64,000 bases of DNA. Origin: Cupriavidus basilensis. GTDB taxonomy: Bacteria; Pseudomonadota; Gammaproteobacteria; Burkholderiales; Burkholderiaceae. The stretch is taken from assembly GCF_000876015.1 (NCBI RefSeq), contig NZ_BBQM01000019.1:1-64000 (forward strand), read 5' to 3'. Under the pieces are notes generated by a model. That model was not told where the DNA came from and did not search any database. It saw only the letters and a program-made list of their open reading frames with translations. This document shows positions 35,225 to 44,180 of the stretch, one piece after another (within the stretch, counting starts at the first letter, position 1; each line of letters starts with the position of its first letter). Position numbers and translations under genes: made by a program.

Positions 35225-35386
35225 GGATGGCGCAAGGAAACGAAGTGGGTGCGCGGGGCACGGGACGCGCGGCAAGGCCAGCGGATGCTGGCCGCCGGGG
35301 GGAAGGCGGGCAAACGCGGCTCCTGATGCGCAGCTCTTGGAACGGCTGTTGAAACGTGGATTCGGTGCGCATTCTATAATACGGCC

Positions 35387-35505
35387 TTCGCTCGCGGACA
35401 AACGGGCGATGAAAGCACAATGCCGAAGCGCGACGCCGCCTGCTTCGGCACGGATTGCATGCAGCGACACCCCGCCCGCGATGCCGGCGGGGTGTCGCTG
35501 CTGCG
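35387..35505 (+). ncRNA. Candidate small RNA in the ispD-mfd gap
   Basis: A TATAAT box at 35375-35380 is followed within 125 bp by two strong stem-loops and no reading frame. The first is TGCCGAAGC/GCTTCGGCA (35421-35429 with 35442-35450). The second has 16-bp perfect arms beginning GCAGCGACACC (35461-35476 with 35486-35501). TTGAAA at 35349 could be the -35 box, but the 20-bp spacer is long. The run after the last hairpin is only weakly U-rich. It could instead be a long mfd leader. The ends given are estimates. Confidence 0.4.
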
Positions 35506-35542
35506 CGGCCCGCGCTTTCTCGTTCGTCTTGCCGCCGTCCTG

Positions 35543-35594
35543 CGTTCGTTTCGCGTTCGTTTCGCGTTCGTTGTGTGGCCCGTTGTGTAGCCCG
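35543..35594 (+). repeat. Short tandem repeats upstream of mfd
   Basis: CGTTCGTTTCG occurs twice in tandem (35543-35553, 35554-35564) with a third partial copy to 35572. It is followed by a pair of 12-mers, TGTGTGGCCCGT and TGTGTAGCCCGC, ending near 35594. Such arrays change copy number by slippage. The rest of the 577-bp gap 35225-35801 (outside this and the candidate RNA) shows nothing. Confidence 0.6.
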
Positions 35595-35801
35595 CCGCGT
35601 GCCCGCCGTGCGTTGTGCGTGGCGCCGCATGCGTGCGTCACATGTGTCCACTAACGTGCCCATGCCACCGATGCGCGACGATACGCGCGCGTTTGCTCGA
35701 TTGCCCGATTGCCCGTGCCCTGCCGCCCCGGTGTCCCGGTGTCCGTTTGCCGAATGCCCGCCGCAGCAAGGCCTCCGCACCCAACCGCCAGTCCGTACCT
35801 G

Positions 35802-38800
35802 ATGCCCGAAGCCAATCGTCCCGTCCCTTTCGCCAGCCTGCCCTTGGTCAAGGCCGGCCTGCGCCACACCATCGCCGGCCTGCCAGGCTCCGCCGACGCG
35901 CTGGCGCTGGCCGCCTACGCGCGCCAGCACCGCGCGCGCGTGCCGATGCTGGCGGTGGTCTGCGCCAACGCGACCGACGCGCAGCGGCTGGCCGACGAGA
36001 TCCCGTGGTTCGCGCCGGAGCTGCGCGTGCGCCTGCTGCCGGACTGGGAAACGCTGCCCTACGACAGCTTCTCGCCGCACCAGGACCTGGTCTCCGAGCG
36101 GCTGGCCACGCTGCACGACATCCAGGGCGGCCAGTGCGACATCATGCTGGTGCCGGCGCAGACCGTGCTCTACCGGCTGGCGCCGCCGGCCTTCCTGGCG
36201 GCCTACACCTTCTTCTTCAAGCAGGGCGAGCGGCTCGACGAAAACGCGCTCAAGGCGCAGTTCACGCTGGCCGGCTACGAGCACGTCAGCGCGGTGATGC
36301 GCCCCGGCGAGTACAGCGTGCGCGGCGGGCTGATCGACCTCTATCCGATGGGCTCCGCGCTGCCCTACCGCATCGACCTGTTCGGCGACGAGATCGAGAC
36401 CATCCGCGCGTTCGACCCCGACACGCAGCGCAGCCTCTACCCGGTCAAGGAAGTGCGTCTGCTGCCGGGCCGCGAATTCCCGCTCGACGAAGCCGCGCGC
36501 ACCGCCTTCCGCGGCCGCTGGCGCGAGCTGTTCGAGGGCGACCCGACCAAGTCGCCGATCTACAAGGACATCGGCAACGGCGTGCCGTCGGCCGGCATCG
36601 AATACTACCTGCCGCTGTTCTTCGAGCAGACCGCGACCGCCTTCGACTACCTGCCGGCGGGCAGCCAGCTTGCCTTCGTGGGCGACGTGCCCGACGCCAT
36701 CCGCCGCTTCTGGGCCGACACCACGCAGCGCTACAACTTCATGCGGCACGACCGCGAGCGCCCGCTGCTCACGCCGGCCACGCTGTTCCTCTCCGACGAA
36801 CAGTTCTTCACCGCCGCCAAGCCGCTCGCGCGCCTAGTGCTGCAGGCGACCAACGACAACACCGCCGCCGCGCCGCTGGCCGAGGCCCTGCCCGACGTCT
36901 CGGTCAACCGCCGCGCCGAAGACCCGCTGGTCAACCTCGAGGCGCTGCTGCTCAGGAAGGACCGGCGCGTGCTGATGTGCGCCGACTCCGCCGGCCGGCG
37001 CGAGACGCTGATGCAGCTGTTCGGCGAGAGCGGCCTGCGCCCGCTGCCGGTGGACGACTTCGCCGCGTTCCTGGCCGGCGACTCGCATTTCTCCATCGCG
37101 GTGGCGCCGCTGCAGAGCGGCTTCGCGCTGCCGGCCGCCGACGGCGGGGCGCCGCTGGCCTTCGTCACCGAGGCCGAGCTCTACGCCGGCGTGGCGCGCC
37201 GCACCGGGCGGCGCAAGCAGGAACAGGCCAGCGCGGTCGATTCGATGGTGCGCGACCTGGCCGAGCTCAAGATCGGCGACCCGGTGGTGCACAGCGAGCA
37301 CGGCATCGGCCGCTACCAGGGGCTGGTGACGCTGGACCTGGGCCAGGGCAACGAGGAATTCCTGCATCTGGACTACGAGAAAGGCAGCAAGCTCTACGTG
37401 CCGGTGCACCAGCTGCACGTGATCTCGCGCTACTCCGGCGCCGACCCCGACACCGCGCCGCTGCACTCGCTCGGCTCCGGCCAGTGGGAGCGCGCCAAGC
37501 GCCGCGCCGCGCAGCAGATCCGCGACACCGCCGCCGAGCTGCTCAACCTGTACGCGCGCCGCGCCGCGCGCGAGGGCCATGCGTTCCCGCTCTCGCCCAG
37601 GGACTACGAGAAGTTCGCCGAGAGCTTCGGCTTCGAGGAAACGCCGGACCAGGCCGCCGCCATCTCCGCGGTGATCGCCGACATGACCTCGGGCAAGCCG
37701 ATGGACCGCCTGGTGTGCGGCGACGTGGGCTTCGGCAAGACCGAGGTGGCGCTGCGCGCGGCCTTCGTCGCGGTGATGGGCGGCAAGCAGGTGGCCATGC
37801 TGGCGCCCACCACGCTGCTGGCCGAGCAGCATTTCCAGAACCTCTCCGACCGCTTCGCCGAATGGCCGGTGCGCATCGTCGAGCTGTCGCGCTTCAAGAC
37901 CAGGAAGGAGATCGACGGCGCCATCAAGATGATCAACGACGGCACCGCCGACATCGTCATCGGCACCCACAAGATGCTGTCCGACGACGTGCGCTTCCAG
38001 CGCCTGGGCCTGGTCATCATCGACGAGGAACACCGCTTCGGCGTGCGCCAGAAGGAGGCGCTCAAGACGCTGCGCGCCGAGGTCGACGTGCTGACGCTGA
38101 CCGCCACGCCGATCCCGCGCACGCTGGGCATGGCGCTCGAGGGCCTGCGCGACTTCTCCGTGATCGCCACCGCGCCGCAGAAGCGCCTGGCCATCAAGAC
38201 CTTCGTGCGGCGCGAGGAAGACGGCGTGCTGCGCGAGGCCATCCTGCGCGAGCTCAAGCGCGGCGGCCAGGTCTACTTCCTGCACAACGAGGTCGAGACC
38301 ATCGAGAACAAGCGCGCCAAGCTCGCCGAGCTGGTGCCGGAGGCGCGCATCGCGGTGGCGCACGGGCAGATGCACGAGCGCGAGCTGGAGCGCGTGATGC
38401 GCGATTTCGTCGCGCGGCGCGACAACATCCTGCTGTGCACCACCATCATCGAGACCGGCATCGACGTGCCGACCGCCAACACCATCCTGATCCACCGCGC
38501 CGACAAGTTCGGCCTGGCGCAGCTGCACCAGCTGCGCGGGCGGGTCGGGCGCTCGCACCACCAGGCCTACGCCTACATGCTGGTGCACGACGTGGACGGC
38601 CTGAGCAAGCTGGCGCAGCGCCGGCTCGAGGCGATCCAGCAGATGGAGGAACTGGGCTCGGGCTTCTACCTCGCCATGCACGACCTGGAGATCCGCGGCG
38701 CCGGCGAAGTGCTCGGCGACAAGCAGTCGGGCGAGATCCACGAGATCGGCTTCCAGCTCTACACCGACATGCTCAACGCCGCCGTGAAGGCGCTCAAGGC

Positions 38801-39266
38801 CGGCAAGGAGCCGGACCTGATGGCGCCGCTGGCGGCCACCACCGAGATCAACCTCGGCACGCCGGCGCTGCTGCCCAGCGACTACTGCACCGACGTGCAC
38901 GAGCGCCTGTCGCTGTACAAGCGGCTGGCCAACTGCGAGACGGCCGAGCGCGTGGACGACATCCAGGAAGAGCTGATCGACCGCTTCGGCCGGCTGCCGG
39001 ACCAGGCCCAGGCGCTGATCGAGACGCACCGCCTGCGCATCGCCGCGGTGCCGCTGGGCGTGCGCAAGATCGACGCGAACGAGACCGCCATCAGCATGCA
39101 GTTCCTGCCCAACCCGCCCATCGACGCGCTCAGGATCATCGAGCTGGTGCAGAAGAACCGCCACATCAAGCTGGCCGGCCAGGACAAGCTGCGCATCGAA
39201 GGCAAGATGGCCGACGTGGCCGTGCGCGCGCAGACCATCAAGCACACCCTGCGGCAACTGGCCTGA
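35802..39266 (+). CDS. mfd: Transcription-repair coupling factor
   Basis: This 1154-residue translocase removes RNA polymerase stalled at DNA damage and recruits UvrA. The N-terminal UvrB-like part includes LRVRLLPDWETLPYDSFSPH. The RNA polymerase-interacting CarD-like domain starts at IGDPVVHSEHGIGRYQGL (about residue 488). The helicase motor has Walker A GDVGFGKTEVALRA (near 640), DEEHRFGVRQKE (near 740) and the downstream RGRVGRSHHQAYAYM motif. The C-terminal UvrA-inhibiting domain is present. Length is normal. Another frame stays open across the whole gene purely because of the high GC content. Confidence 0.97.
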   Translation: MPEANRPVPFASLPLVKAGLRHTIAGLPGSADALALAAYARQHRARVPMLAVVCANATDAQRLADEIPWFAPELRVRLLPDWETLPYDSFSPHQDLVSERLATLHDIQGGQCDIMLVPAQTVLYRLAPPAFLAAYTFFFKQGERLDENALKAQFTLAGYEHVSAVMRPGEYSVRGGLIDLYPMGSALPYRIDLFGDEIETIRAFDPDTQRSLYPVKEVRLLPGREFPLDEAARTAFRGRWRELFEGDPTKSPIYKDIGNGVPSAGIEYYLPLFFEQTATAFDYLPAGSQLAFVGDVPDAIRRFWADTTQRYNFMRHDRERPLLTPATLFLSDEQFFTAAKPLARLVLQATNDNTAAAPLAEALPDVSVNRRAEDPLVNLEALLLRKDRRVLMCADSAGRRETLMQLFGESGLRPLPVDDFAAFLAGDSHFSIAVAPLQSGFALPAADGGAPLAFVTEAELYAGVARRTGRRKQEQASAVDSMVRDLAELKIGDPVVHSEHGIGRYQGLVTLDLGQGNEEFLHLDYEKGSKLYVPVHQLHVISRYSGADPDTAPLHSLGSGQWERAKRRAAQQIRDTAAELLNLYARRAAREGHAFPLSPRDYEKFAESFGFEETPDQAAAISAVIADMTSGKPMDRLVCGDVGFGKTEVALRAAFVAVMGGKQVAMLAPTTLLAEQHFQNLSDRFAEWPVRIVELSRFKTRKEIDGAIKMINDGTADIVIGTHKMLSDDVRFQRLGLVIIDEEHRFGVRQKEALKTLRAEVDVLTLTATPIPRTLGMALEGLRDFSVIATAPQKRLAIKTFVRREEDGVLREAILRELKRGGQVYFLHNEVETIENKRAKLAELVPEARIAVAHGQMHERELERVMRDFVARRDNILLCTTIIETGIDVPTANTILIHRADKFGLAQLHQLRGRVGRSHHQAYAYMLVHDVDGLSKLAQRRLEAIQQMEELGSGFYLAMHDLEIRGAGEVLGDKQSGEIHEIGFQLYTDMLNAAVKALKAGKEPDLMAPLAATTEINLGTPALLPSDYCTDVHERLSLYKRLANCETAERVDDIQEELIDRFGRLPDQAQALIETHRLRIAAVPLGVRKIDANETAISMQFLPNPPIDALRIIELVQKNRHIKLAGQDKLRIEGKMADVAVRAQTIKHTLRQLA

Positions 39267-39397
39267 TCATTGCTCGCTTCCCGGGTCCGCCACGCGGCGG
39301 CCCCGGGATGGTGCGCCACGCATGGACCCCGGTCCGCGCGCGGTGTAGCATCACCCGCTTGACACCTTATCCAAAGCCATACCAAAGGCACCCCGCC

Positions 39398-40603
39398 ATG
39401 CAAGCCGACACCCTCAGCAAGCCTGCCGACGCCGCCCCCCGCGGCAGCGCCCTCGACTGGATCCAGCGCCTGGTCAGCTACGACACCACCAGCCGCCATT
39501 CCAACCTCGGCCTGATCGAGACGGTACGCGACCATTTCCTCGCCAAGGGCCTGCGTCCGCACCTGAGCTACAACCCGCAGAACGACAAGGCCAACCTGTT
39601 CGTCACCGTGCCCGCCGCCAACGGCGCCACCAACGGCGGCATCGTGCTGTCCGGCCACACCGACGTGGTGCCGGTGGACGGCCAGAACTGGACCACCGAC
39701 CCGTTCAAGCCGGTGATGCGCGACGGCCGCCTGTACGGGCGCGGCACCTGCGACATGAAGGGCTTCATCGGCACCAGCCTGGCGCTGCTGCCCACCATCC
39801 TGCAGGCCAAGCTGCGCGAGCCGGTGCACTACGCGCTGTCGTTCGACGAGGAAATCGGCTGCATGGGCGCGCCCTACCTGCTGGCCGAGCTGCGCGAGCG
39901 CGGCGTGCGCCCGGCCGGCTGCATCGTGGGCGAGCCCACCAGCATGCGCGTGATCGTCGCGCACAAGGGCATCAACGCCTACCGCTGCTGCGTCAAGGGC
40001 CAGGCCGCGCATTCGTCGCTCACGCCCAGGGGCGTCAACGCCATCGAATACGCCGCGCGCCTGATCTGCTTCATCCGCGACATCGCCGACGAGTTCAAGG
40101 CCAACGGCCCCTACGACCAGGCCTTCGACGTGCCGTTCACCACCGCGCAGACCGGCACCATCCAGGGCGGCATCGCGCTCAACACCATCCCGGCGCTGTG
40201 CGAGTTCGTGTTCGAGTTCCGCAACCTGCCCGGGGTCGACCCGGAAGCGATCTTCGCGCGCATCCAGGCCTACGCCAACGACGTGCTGCAGCCGAAGATG
40301 CGCGCCGAGCATGCCGACGCGGGCCTGGCCATCAGCAAGATCGCCGCCGCGCCCTCGCTCGACGTGGCCGAGCAGGAAGCCATCACGCAACTGGTGCGCG
40401 CGCTGACCGCCGACCGCGACGTCAACAAGGTGGCCTACGGCACCGAGGCCGGCCTGTTCCAGCGCGCCGGCATCCCGGCCGTGGTGTGCGGCCCCGGCGA
40501 TATCCAGCAGGCCCACAAGCCGGACGAGTACGTCGAGCTGACGCAGCTCGCCGCGTGCGAGTCGTTCCTGCACAAGGTGATCGACAGCCTGCGCGTGAGC
40601 TGA
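39398..40603 (+). CDS. argE: Acetylornithine deacetylase
   Basis: This 401-residue M20 metallohydrolase removes the acetyl group from N-acetylornithine in arginine synthesis. Zinc-site motifs are SGHTDVVPVDGQNW, GRGTCDMKGF, SFDEEIGCMGAPYL and IVGEPTSM, with the late His in GDIQQAHKPDEY. The ATG at 39398 starts MQADTLSKPADAAP. It follows mfd by 131 bp and precedes serB on the same strand, a chromosomal order without an obvious functional link. Confidence 0.93.
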   Translation: MQADTLSKPADAAPRGSALDWIQRLVSYDTTSRHSNLGLIETVRDHFLAKGLRPHLSYNPQNDKANLFVTVPAANGATNGGIVLSGHTDVVPVDGQNWTTDPFKPVMRDGRLYGRGTCDMKGFIGTSLALLPTILQAKLREPVHYALSFDEEIGCMGAPYLLAELRERGVRPAGCIVGEPTSMRVIVAHKGINAYRCCVKGQAAHSSLTPRGVNAIEYAARLICFIRDIADEFKANGPYDQAFDVPFTTAQTGTIQGGIALNTIPALCEFVFEFRNLPGVDPEAIFARIQAYANDVLQPKMRAEHADAGLAISKIAAAPSLDVAEQEAITQLVRALTADRDVNKVAYGTEAGLFQRAGIPAVVCGPGDIQQAHKPDEYVELTQLAACESFLHKVIDSLRVS

Positions 40604-40736
40604 GCGGAATCGGCTCCGCGGGGTTGTGGGGCCGGCGGGCGCGCGGACGTTTACAATACGGGTCCTTGCCGCCACGGCGGCCTGCCATTCCGCATCCAAC
40701 GCCACCCGGCGCGCCGCGCGCGCCCGCATCCACGCC

Positions 40737-41591
40737 ATGCCCCTGATTCTCCAAAGCCTCGCGCCGATCGGCGCCGCCGACCTCGACGCGCTGCGTTCCC
40801 TGGCCCAGGCGCCGCAACTGGCCGCGCGCACCGGCCTGGTCGCCGCCGCCGACGACTGCGCGCCGCTCACGCCCGCGCTACGCGAAGCGCTCGACGCCTT
40901 CTGCGGCCCGCGCGCCATCGACTGGGCCATCGTGCCGGCCGGGCGCAGGCTGTCGGACTTCAGGCTGGTGGCGATGGACATGGACTCCACGCTCATCACC
41001 ATCGAGTGCATCGACGAGATCGCCGATTTCTGCGGCCTCAAGGCCGAGGTCTCGGCCATCACCGAGGCCGCCATGCGCGGCGAGATCACCGATTTCAACG
41101 AGAGCCTGCGCCGCCGCGTGGCGCTGCTCAAGGGCCTCGACGCCAGCGTGCTGGAGCGCGTCTACGAGGAGCGCCTGCGCCTGTCGCCGGGCGCCGAGAA
41201 CATGCTGCGGGCCGTGCAGGCGCTGGGCCTGCGCACGCTGCTGGTGTCGGGCGGCTTCGTGCATTTCACCGACAAGCTCAAGCCGCGGCTGGGGCTCGAC
41301 TTCACGCGCGCCAACACGCTGGAGATCGTCGGCGGCAAGCTCACCGGCCAGGTGCTCGGCGAGATCGTCAACGCCGACGTGAAGGCCCGCACGGTGCGCG
41401 AGGTGTGCGCGCAGATCGGCGCCGATCCGGCCCAGGCCATCGTCATGGGCGACGGTTCCAACGACCTCAAGATGATGGCCGTGGCCGGCCTCTCGGTGGC
41501 GTTCCGCGCCAAGCCGGTGGTGCGCGCGCAGGCCAGCGTGGCGTTCAACCACGTCGGGCTCGACGGCCTGCTGCAACTGTTCCCGCACTGA
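40737..41591 (+). CDS. serB: Phosphoserine phosphatase
   Basis: This is a 284-residue HAD-superfamily phosphatase, the last step of serine synthesis. Motif I is LVAMDMDSTLI (the nucleophilic Asp near residue 80), with the substrate cap ECIDEIADFCG, motif II LLVSGGFVHFTD and motifs III/IV VNADVKARTV and VMGDGSNDLKMM. The first 75 residues form a shortened regulatory part typical of beta-proteobacterial SerB. The ATG at 40737 is the first that keeps this layout. Confidence 0.94.
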   Translation: MPLILQSLAPIGAADLDALRSLAQAPQLAARTGLVAAADDCAPLTPALREALDAFCGPRAIDWAIVPAGRRLSDFRLVAMDMDSTLITIECIDEIADFCGLKAEVSAITEAAMRGEITDFNESLRRRVALLKGLDASVLERVYEERLRLSPGAENMLRAVQALGLRTLLVSGGFVHFTDKLKPRLGLDFTRANTLEIVGGKLTGQVLGEIVNADVKARTVREVCAQIGADPAQAIVMGDGSNDLKMMAVAGLSVAFRAKPVVRAQASVAFNHVGLDGLLQLFPH

Positions 41592-41640
41592 TTTCCGCGC
41601 GTTGATCCGCCCCGCCCCGGGGCGCGCGCAGCCTGCCCTG

Positions 41641-41660
41641 CCCCGGCGCCCGCCGGGGTT
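41641..41660 (+). terminator. Hairpin downstream of serB
   Basis: CCCCGGCG (41641-41648) pairs with CGCCGGGG (41651-41658), followed by TTTCCCC. The stem is GC-rich but the U-run is short, so termination may be partial. Confidence 0.5.
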
Positions 41661-41762
41661 TCCCCTCCGTCCCGCCGCCTGATCGTCCCTGCCCGCCCGC
41701 GCGCAGGGCGCCTTGTCACGCACCGTTGCGGGGCAAAATTCTCTCTCCAGGCTTGCAAGTAC

Positions 41763-41783
41763 AAATCGTAATCATTATCATTT
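41763..41783. promoter_or_regulatory. Fur box of the iron-uptake operon
   Basis: The segment AATCGTAATCATTATCATT lies inside a 25-bp stretch bounded by ACAAAT and ATTTGT (41761-41785). It reads as overlapping NATWAT hexamers on both strands and is close to the Fur consensus GATAATGATAATCATTATC. It is 27 bp before the first gene, where bound Fur would block the promoter. Iron limitation should therefore induce the four genes downstream. Confidence 0.8.
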
Positions 41784-41811
41784 GTCTTTTCCAGAATAAT
41801 CCCGACCCGCC

Positions 41812-42111
41812 ATGCAAGTGCTCGCCGTGCTGCTTGGGTTGGGCGGCGCCTGTGGTTTTTATCTTGCATCGCCCAACCAGCGCCTTCTTTCTCCCCTGCC
41901 ATCCGCCGCCACCGCCTGGCTGTGCCGGGCAGCGGCAGTAGCCGTCGCCGTGTCGGCCTGGGCATGGAGCACGGCGCAGGGCTGGCCCTGCGCCATTGCC
42001 GCGACGCTGGCCACGGTCGGCACCGGCCTGTCGCTGTGGCCGTTCGCGGGCGCCTGCCTCGATGCGCGGCGCCGGCGCCAGGAGCGGCAACCGGCGGGAG
42101 CCGCCCGATGA
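41812..42111 (+). CDS. DUF3325-type small membrane protein of iron-uptake operon
   Basis: This 99-residue protein has three predicted TM segments: VLAVLLGLGGACGFYLA, then the AAVAVAVSAWAW region, then AIAATLATVGTGLSLW. The phrase FYLASPNQRLL after the first helix is the mark of the DUF3325 family. Members are found with DUF3649, PepSY and TonB-receptor genes in Fur-controlled operons. Their role in moving or reducing siderophore-bound iron at the inner membrane is not settled. It lies 27 bp after a Fur box and its stop overlaps the next start as ATGA. Confidence 0.8.
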   Translation: MQVLAVLLGLGGACGFYLASPNQRLLSPLPSAATAWLCRAAAVAVAVSAWAWSTAQGWPCAIAATLATVGTGLSLWPFAGACLDARRRRQERQPAGAAR

Positions 42112-42419
42112 CGGCGGCGAGCCTGCGCGGCGCGCGCAAGCCCCGGCCCGGCATGGGCACCAGGTGGCTGGCCGGCACGCTGCTGGGCCTGCCGCTGTCC
42201 GTGGCGCTGTGCGCGCTGTCCGTGATGTGGCTGCCGGGCGGCTGGCAGAGCGGCGCCGTCGGCGCCATGCTGGCGTGCCTGCCGCTGTGGGTGGCCATCA
42301 TCAGCGCCTCGGTGCTGTTCCGCAGCAGCCTGGCCGCGTGGTCGTGGCTGGCGGCCGGCAACGCGGCCGCGTTCGGCGCGCTGTGGGCCTGGCGCCTGCT
42401 GGCGGGCGGCGCGGCATGA
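42108..42419 (+). CDS. DUF3649-type small membrane protein of iron-uptake operon
   Basis: This is a 103-residue protein. A basic N-terminal stretch (RGARKPRPGMGTRW) precedes three TM segments (LLGLPLSVALCALSVMWL, AMLACLPLWVAIISASVLF, LAAGNAAAFGALWAWRLL). FRSSLAAWSWL fits the DUF3649 C-terminal signature. It is coupled to the previous gene by ATGA at 42108-42111 and precedes the PepSY gene by 22 bp. It probably assembles with these as part of an inner-membrane iron-siderophore system, which is inferred from conserved gene order. Confidence 0.75.
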   Translation: MTAASLRGARKPRPGMGTRWLAGTLLGLPLSVALCALSVMWLPGGWQSGAVGAMLACLPLWVAIISASVLFRSSLAAWSWLAAGNAAAFGALWAWRLLAGGAA

Positions 42420-42441
42420 CCCCGCGCAACAGGAGCGACAC

Positions 42442-44085
42442 ATGAAAGCCGCCACGCTGCGCCTTTACCAGACCCTGCATACCTGGGTCGGCCTGATGGC
42501 CGGCTGGGCCCTGTTCATCGCTTTCTTCGCCGGGGCCATCACGGTCTTCCACGAGGAACTGCACACGTGGCAGTCGCCGGACCGCGCGCTCGCCGACCGC
42601 CCGGCGGCGCAGGGCGCCGATCCCGCCGCGCTGGACCATTTCATGCGCGCGCTGGTGGCGGCGCATCCCAGGAGCGCGGAAAGCGCCTACGTCACGCTGC
42701 CGACCGTGCACGAGCCCGAGTTCACCGCCTACTGGCTGGACCAGGACGGCAACTGGCAGACCAGCAGCTCCGGCAAGCTCGAAGCCGGCCGGAACACGCC
42801 CGGGGACACCTCGCTCGATGCCGCGCACGGCGAGCTGGCGGCGTTCATCGACAGCCTGCACTACACGCTGGGCGTACCGGTGGCGGGCAACTATTTCATG
42901 GGCGCGGTCTCGGTGCTGTACGGCCTGGCGCTGGTGTCCGGCGTGCTGCTGCACCTGCCGCGCCTGAAGGCGGACCTGTTCGCGGTCCGGCCCGGGCGCA
43001 ACCTCAAGCGCTTCTGGATGGACGCGCACAACGTGATCGGCCTGTTCAGCCTGCCCTTCCATCTCGTGTTCGCCATCACCGGCGCCGTGCTGTGCCTGGC
43101 GATGGTGCTGATCACGACGTTCAACGTGCTGGCCTTCGACGGCAAGCTGTTCGAGGCGCTGCCGCGCCTGACCACCGCCTCGCCCGAGCTGAAGGCGGCG
43201 GGCCGGCCGGCGCCGATGCTGCCGGCGGCCACGCTGATGGAGGCCGCGCGCGCCAGCGCCGGCGCGCGCTTCACGCCGCTGTCGGTACGCTACCAGCACT
43301 ACGGCGACGCCCGCGCGCTGATCGAGATCCGCGGCAACAGCGCGCGCGCGCTCGGCAACTATGGCTCGGTCTCCGTGCACGCCGCCGCCGGCCAGCCCGA
43401 CAGCGGCCGCGTGCTCGCGGACCAGACCGCCGGGCGGCGCGACGCCAACCACGCCATCTACAGCGCCATCTACGCCCTGCATTTCGGCACCTACGGCGAC
43501 CTCGCGCTGCGCCTGGTCTACCTGATTGGCGGGCTGGCCGGCGCCTTCCTGTTCTACTCCGGCAACCTGCTGTGGATCGAATCGCGCCGCAAGACCCGCC
43601 AGGCAGAGCAGCCGCGCGTGCACCGCCTGCTGGCGCAGGCCACCGTGGGCGTGTGCATCGGCTGCTGCATTGGCGTGGCCGCGGCCTTCTGCGGCGCGCT
43701 GGTCTGGCCCGGGCGCGTAGCCGGCTGGCACTACTTCCCGGTGTTCTTCGCCGCGCTGGCCTGGGCGCTGCTGCGCGCGCCGGCGCGCGCGGCCATCGAA
43801 CTGCTGTGGGCCGCCGCGGCCGGCGCCGCGCTGGTGCCGGCGGTCAACGCGGCGATGACCGGCGACTACCTGTGGCAGGCGGCGCTGGCCGGCCACTGGG
43901 CCGTGGCCGGCTTCGACTTTGGCGCGCTGGCGCTGGCCTGCGGCTTTGCCGTGCTGGCCCTGGCCACGCGCCGGCGCGCGCGCAACGGGCCGCCGCATTC
44001 GGTGTGGGCCCTGCCGGCGCGCGGCGACCCCGCCACCGCGGCCAAGGTGGCCAAGGTGCCGGCGTCGCTGGCCGAGCCGTCCTGA
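42442..44085 (+). CDS. PepSY-domain membrane protein (PiuB-like)
   Basis: This 547-residue inner-membrane protein belongs to the PepSY_TM family, linked to iron-siderophore use and probably to ferric reduction by heme. TM1 carries LHTWVGLMAGWALFIAFFAGAI, the usual opening with a conserved His. There are further His residues in DSLHYTLGVPVAGNYFMG, LLHLPRLKADLF and WMDAHNVIGLFSLPFHLVFA, candidates for heme ligands. Two soluble PepSY-like parts face the periplasm. The C-terminal third adds extra helices as in the longer PiuB forms. It is cotranscribed with the TonB receptor that follows. Confidence 0.88.
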   Translation: MKAATLRLYQTLHTWVGLMAGWALFIAFFAGAITVFHEELHTWQSPDRALADRPAAQGADPAALDHFMRALVAAHPRSAESAYVTLPTVHEPEFTAYWLDQDGNWQTSSSGKLEAGRNTPGDTSLDAAHGELAAFIDSLHYTLGVPVAGNYFMGAVSVLYGLALVSGVLLHLPRLKADLFAVRPGRNLKRFWMDAHNVIGLFSLPFHLVFAITGAVLCLAMVLITTFNVLAFDGKLFEALPRLTTASPELKAAGRPAPMLPAATLMEAARASAGARFTPLSVRYQHYGDARALIEIRGNSARALGNYGSVSVHAAAGQPDSGRVLADQTAGRRDANHAIYSAIYALHFGTYGDLALRLVYLIGGLAGAFLFYSGNLLWIESRRKTRQAEQPRVHRLLAQATVGVCIGCCIGVAAAFCGALVWPGRVAGWHYFPVFFAALAWALLRAPARAAIELLWAAAAGAALVPAVNAAMTGDYLWQAALAGHWAVAGFDFGALALACGFAVLALATRRRARNGPPHSVWALPARGDPATAAKVAKVPASLAEPS

Positions 44086-44180
44086 GCGCCGCGGCCCCCG
44101 CCTTTCATCCGCTTTCGTCGTAGCCATCCAGGCCCGCCAGCGGGCTGGCCTGGCCTCACTTTTCCTAAAGAACCGTCCTT

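Noticed and set aside
35615-40603. A 1662-codon open frame running across mfd into argE
   Set aside because: It is the +1 frame of mfd kept open by high GC content and fuses by chance with the true argE frame; the residues before the argE ATG are arginine/proline-rich and match no family.
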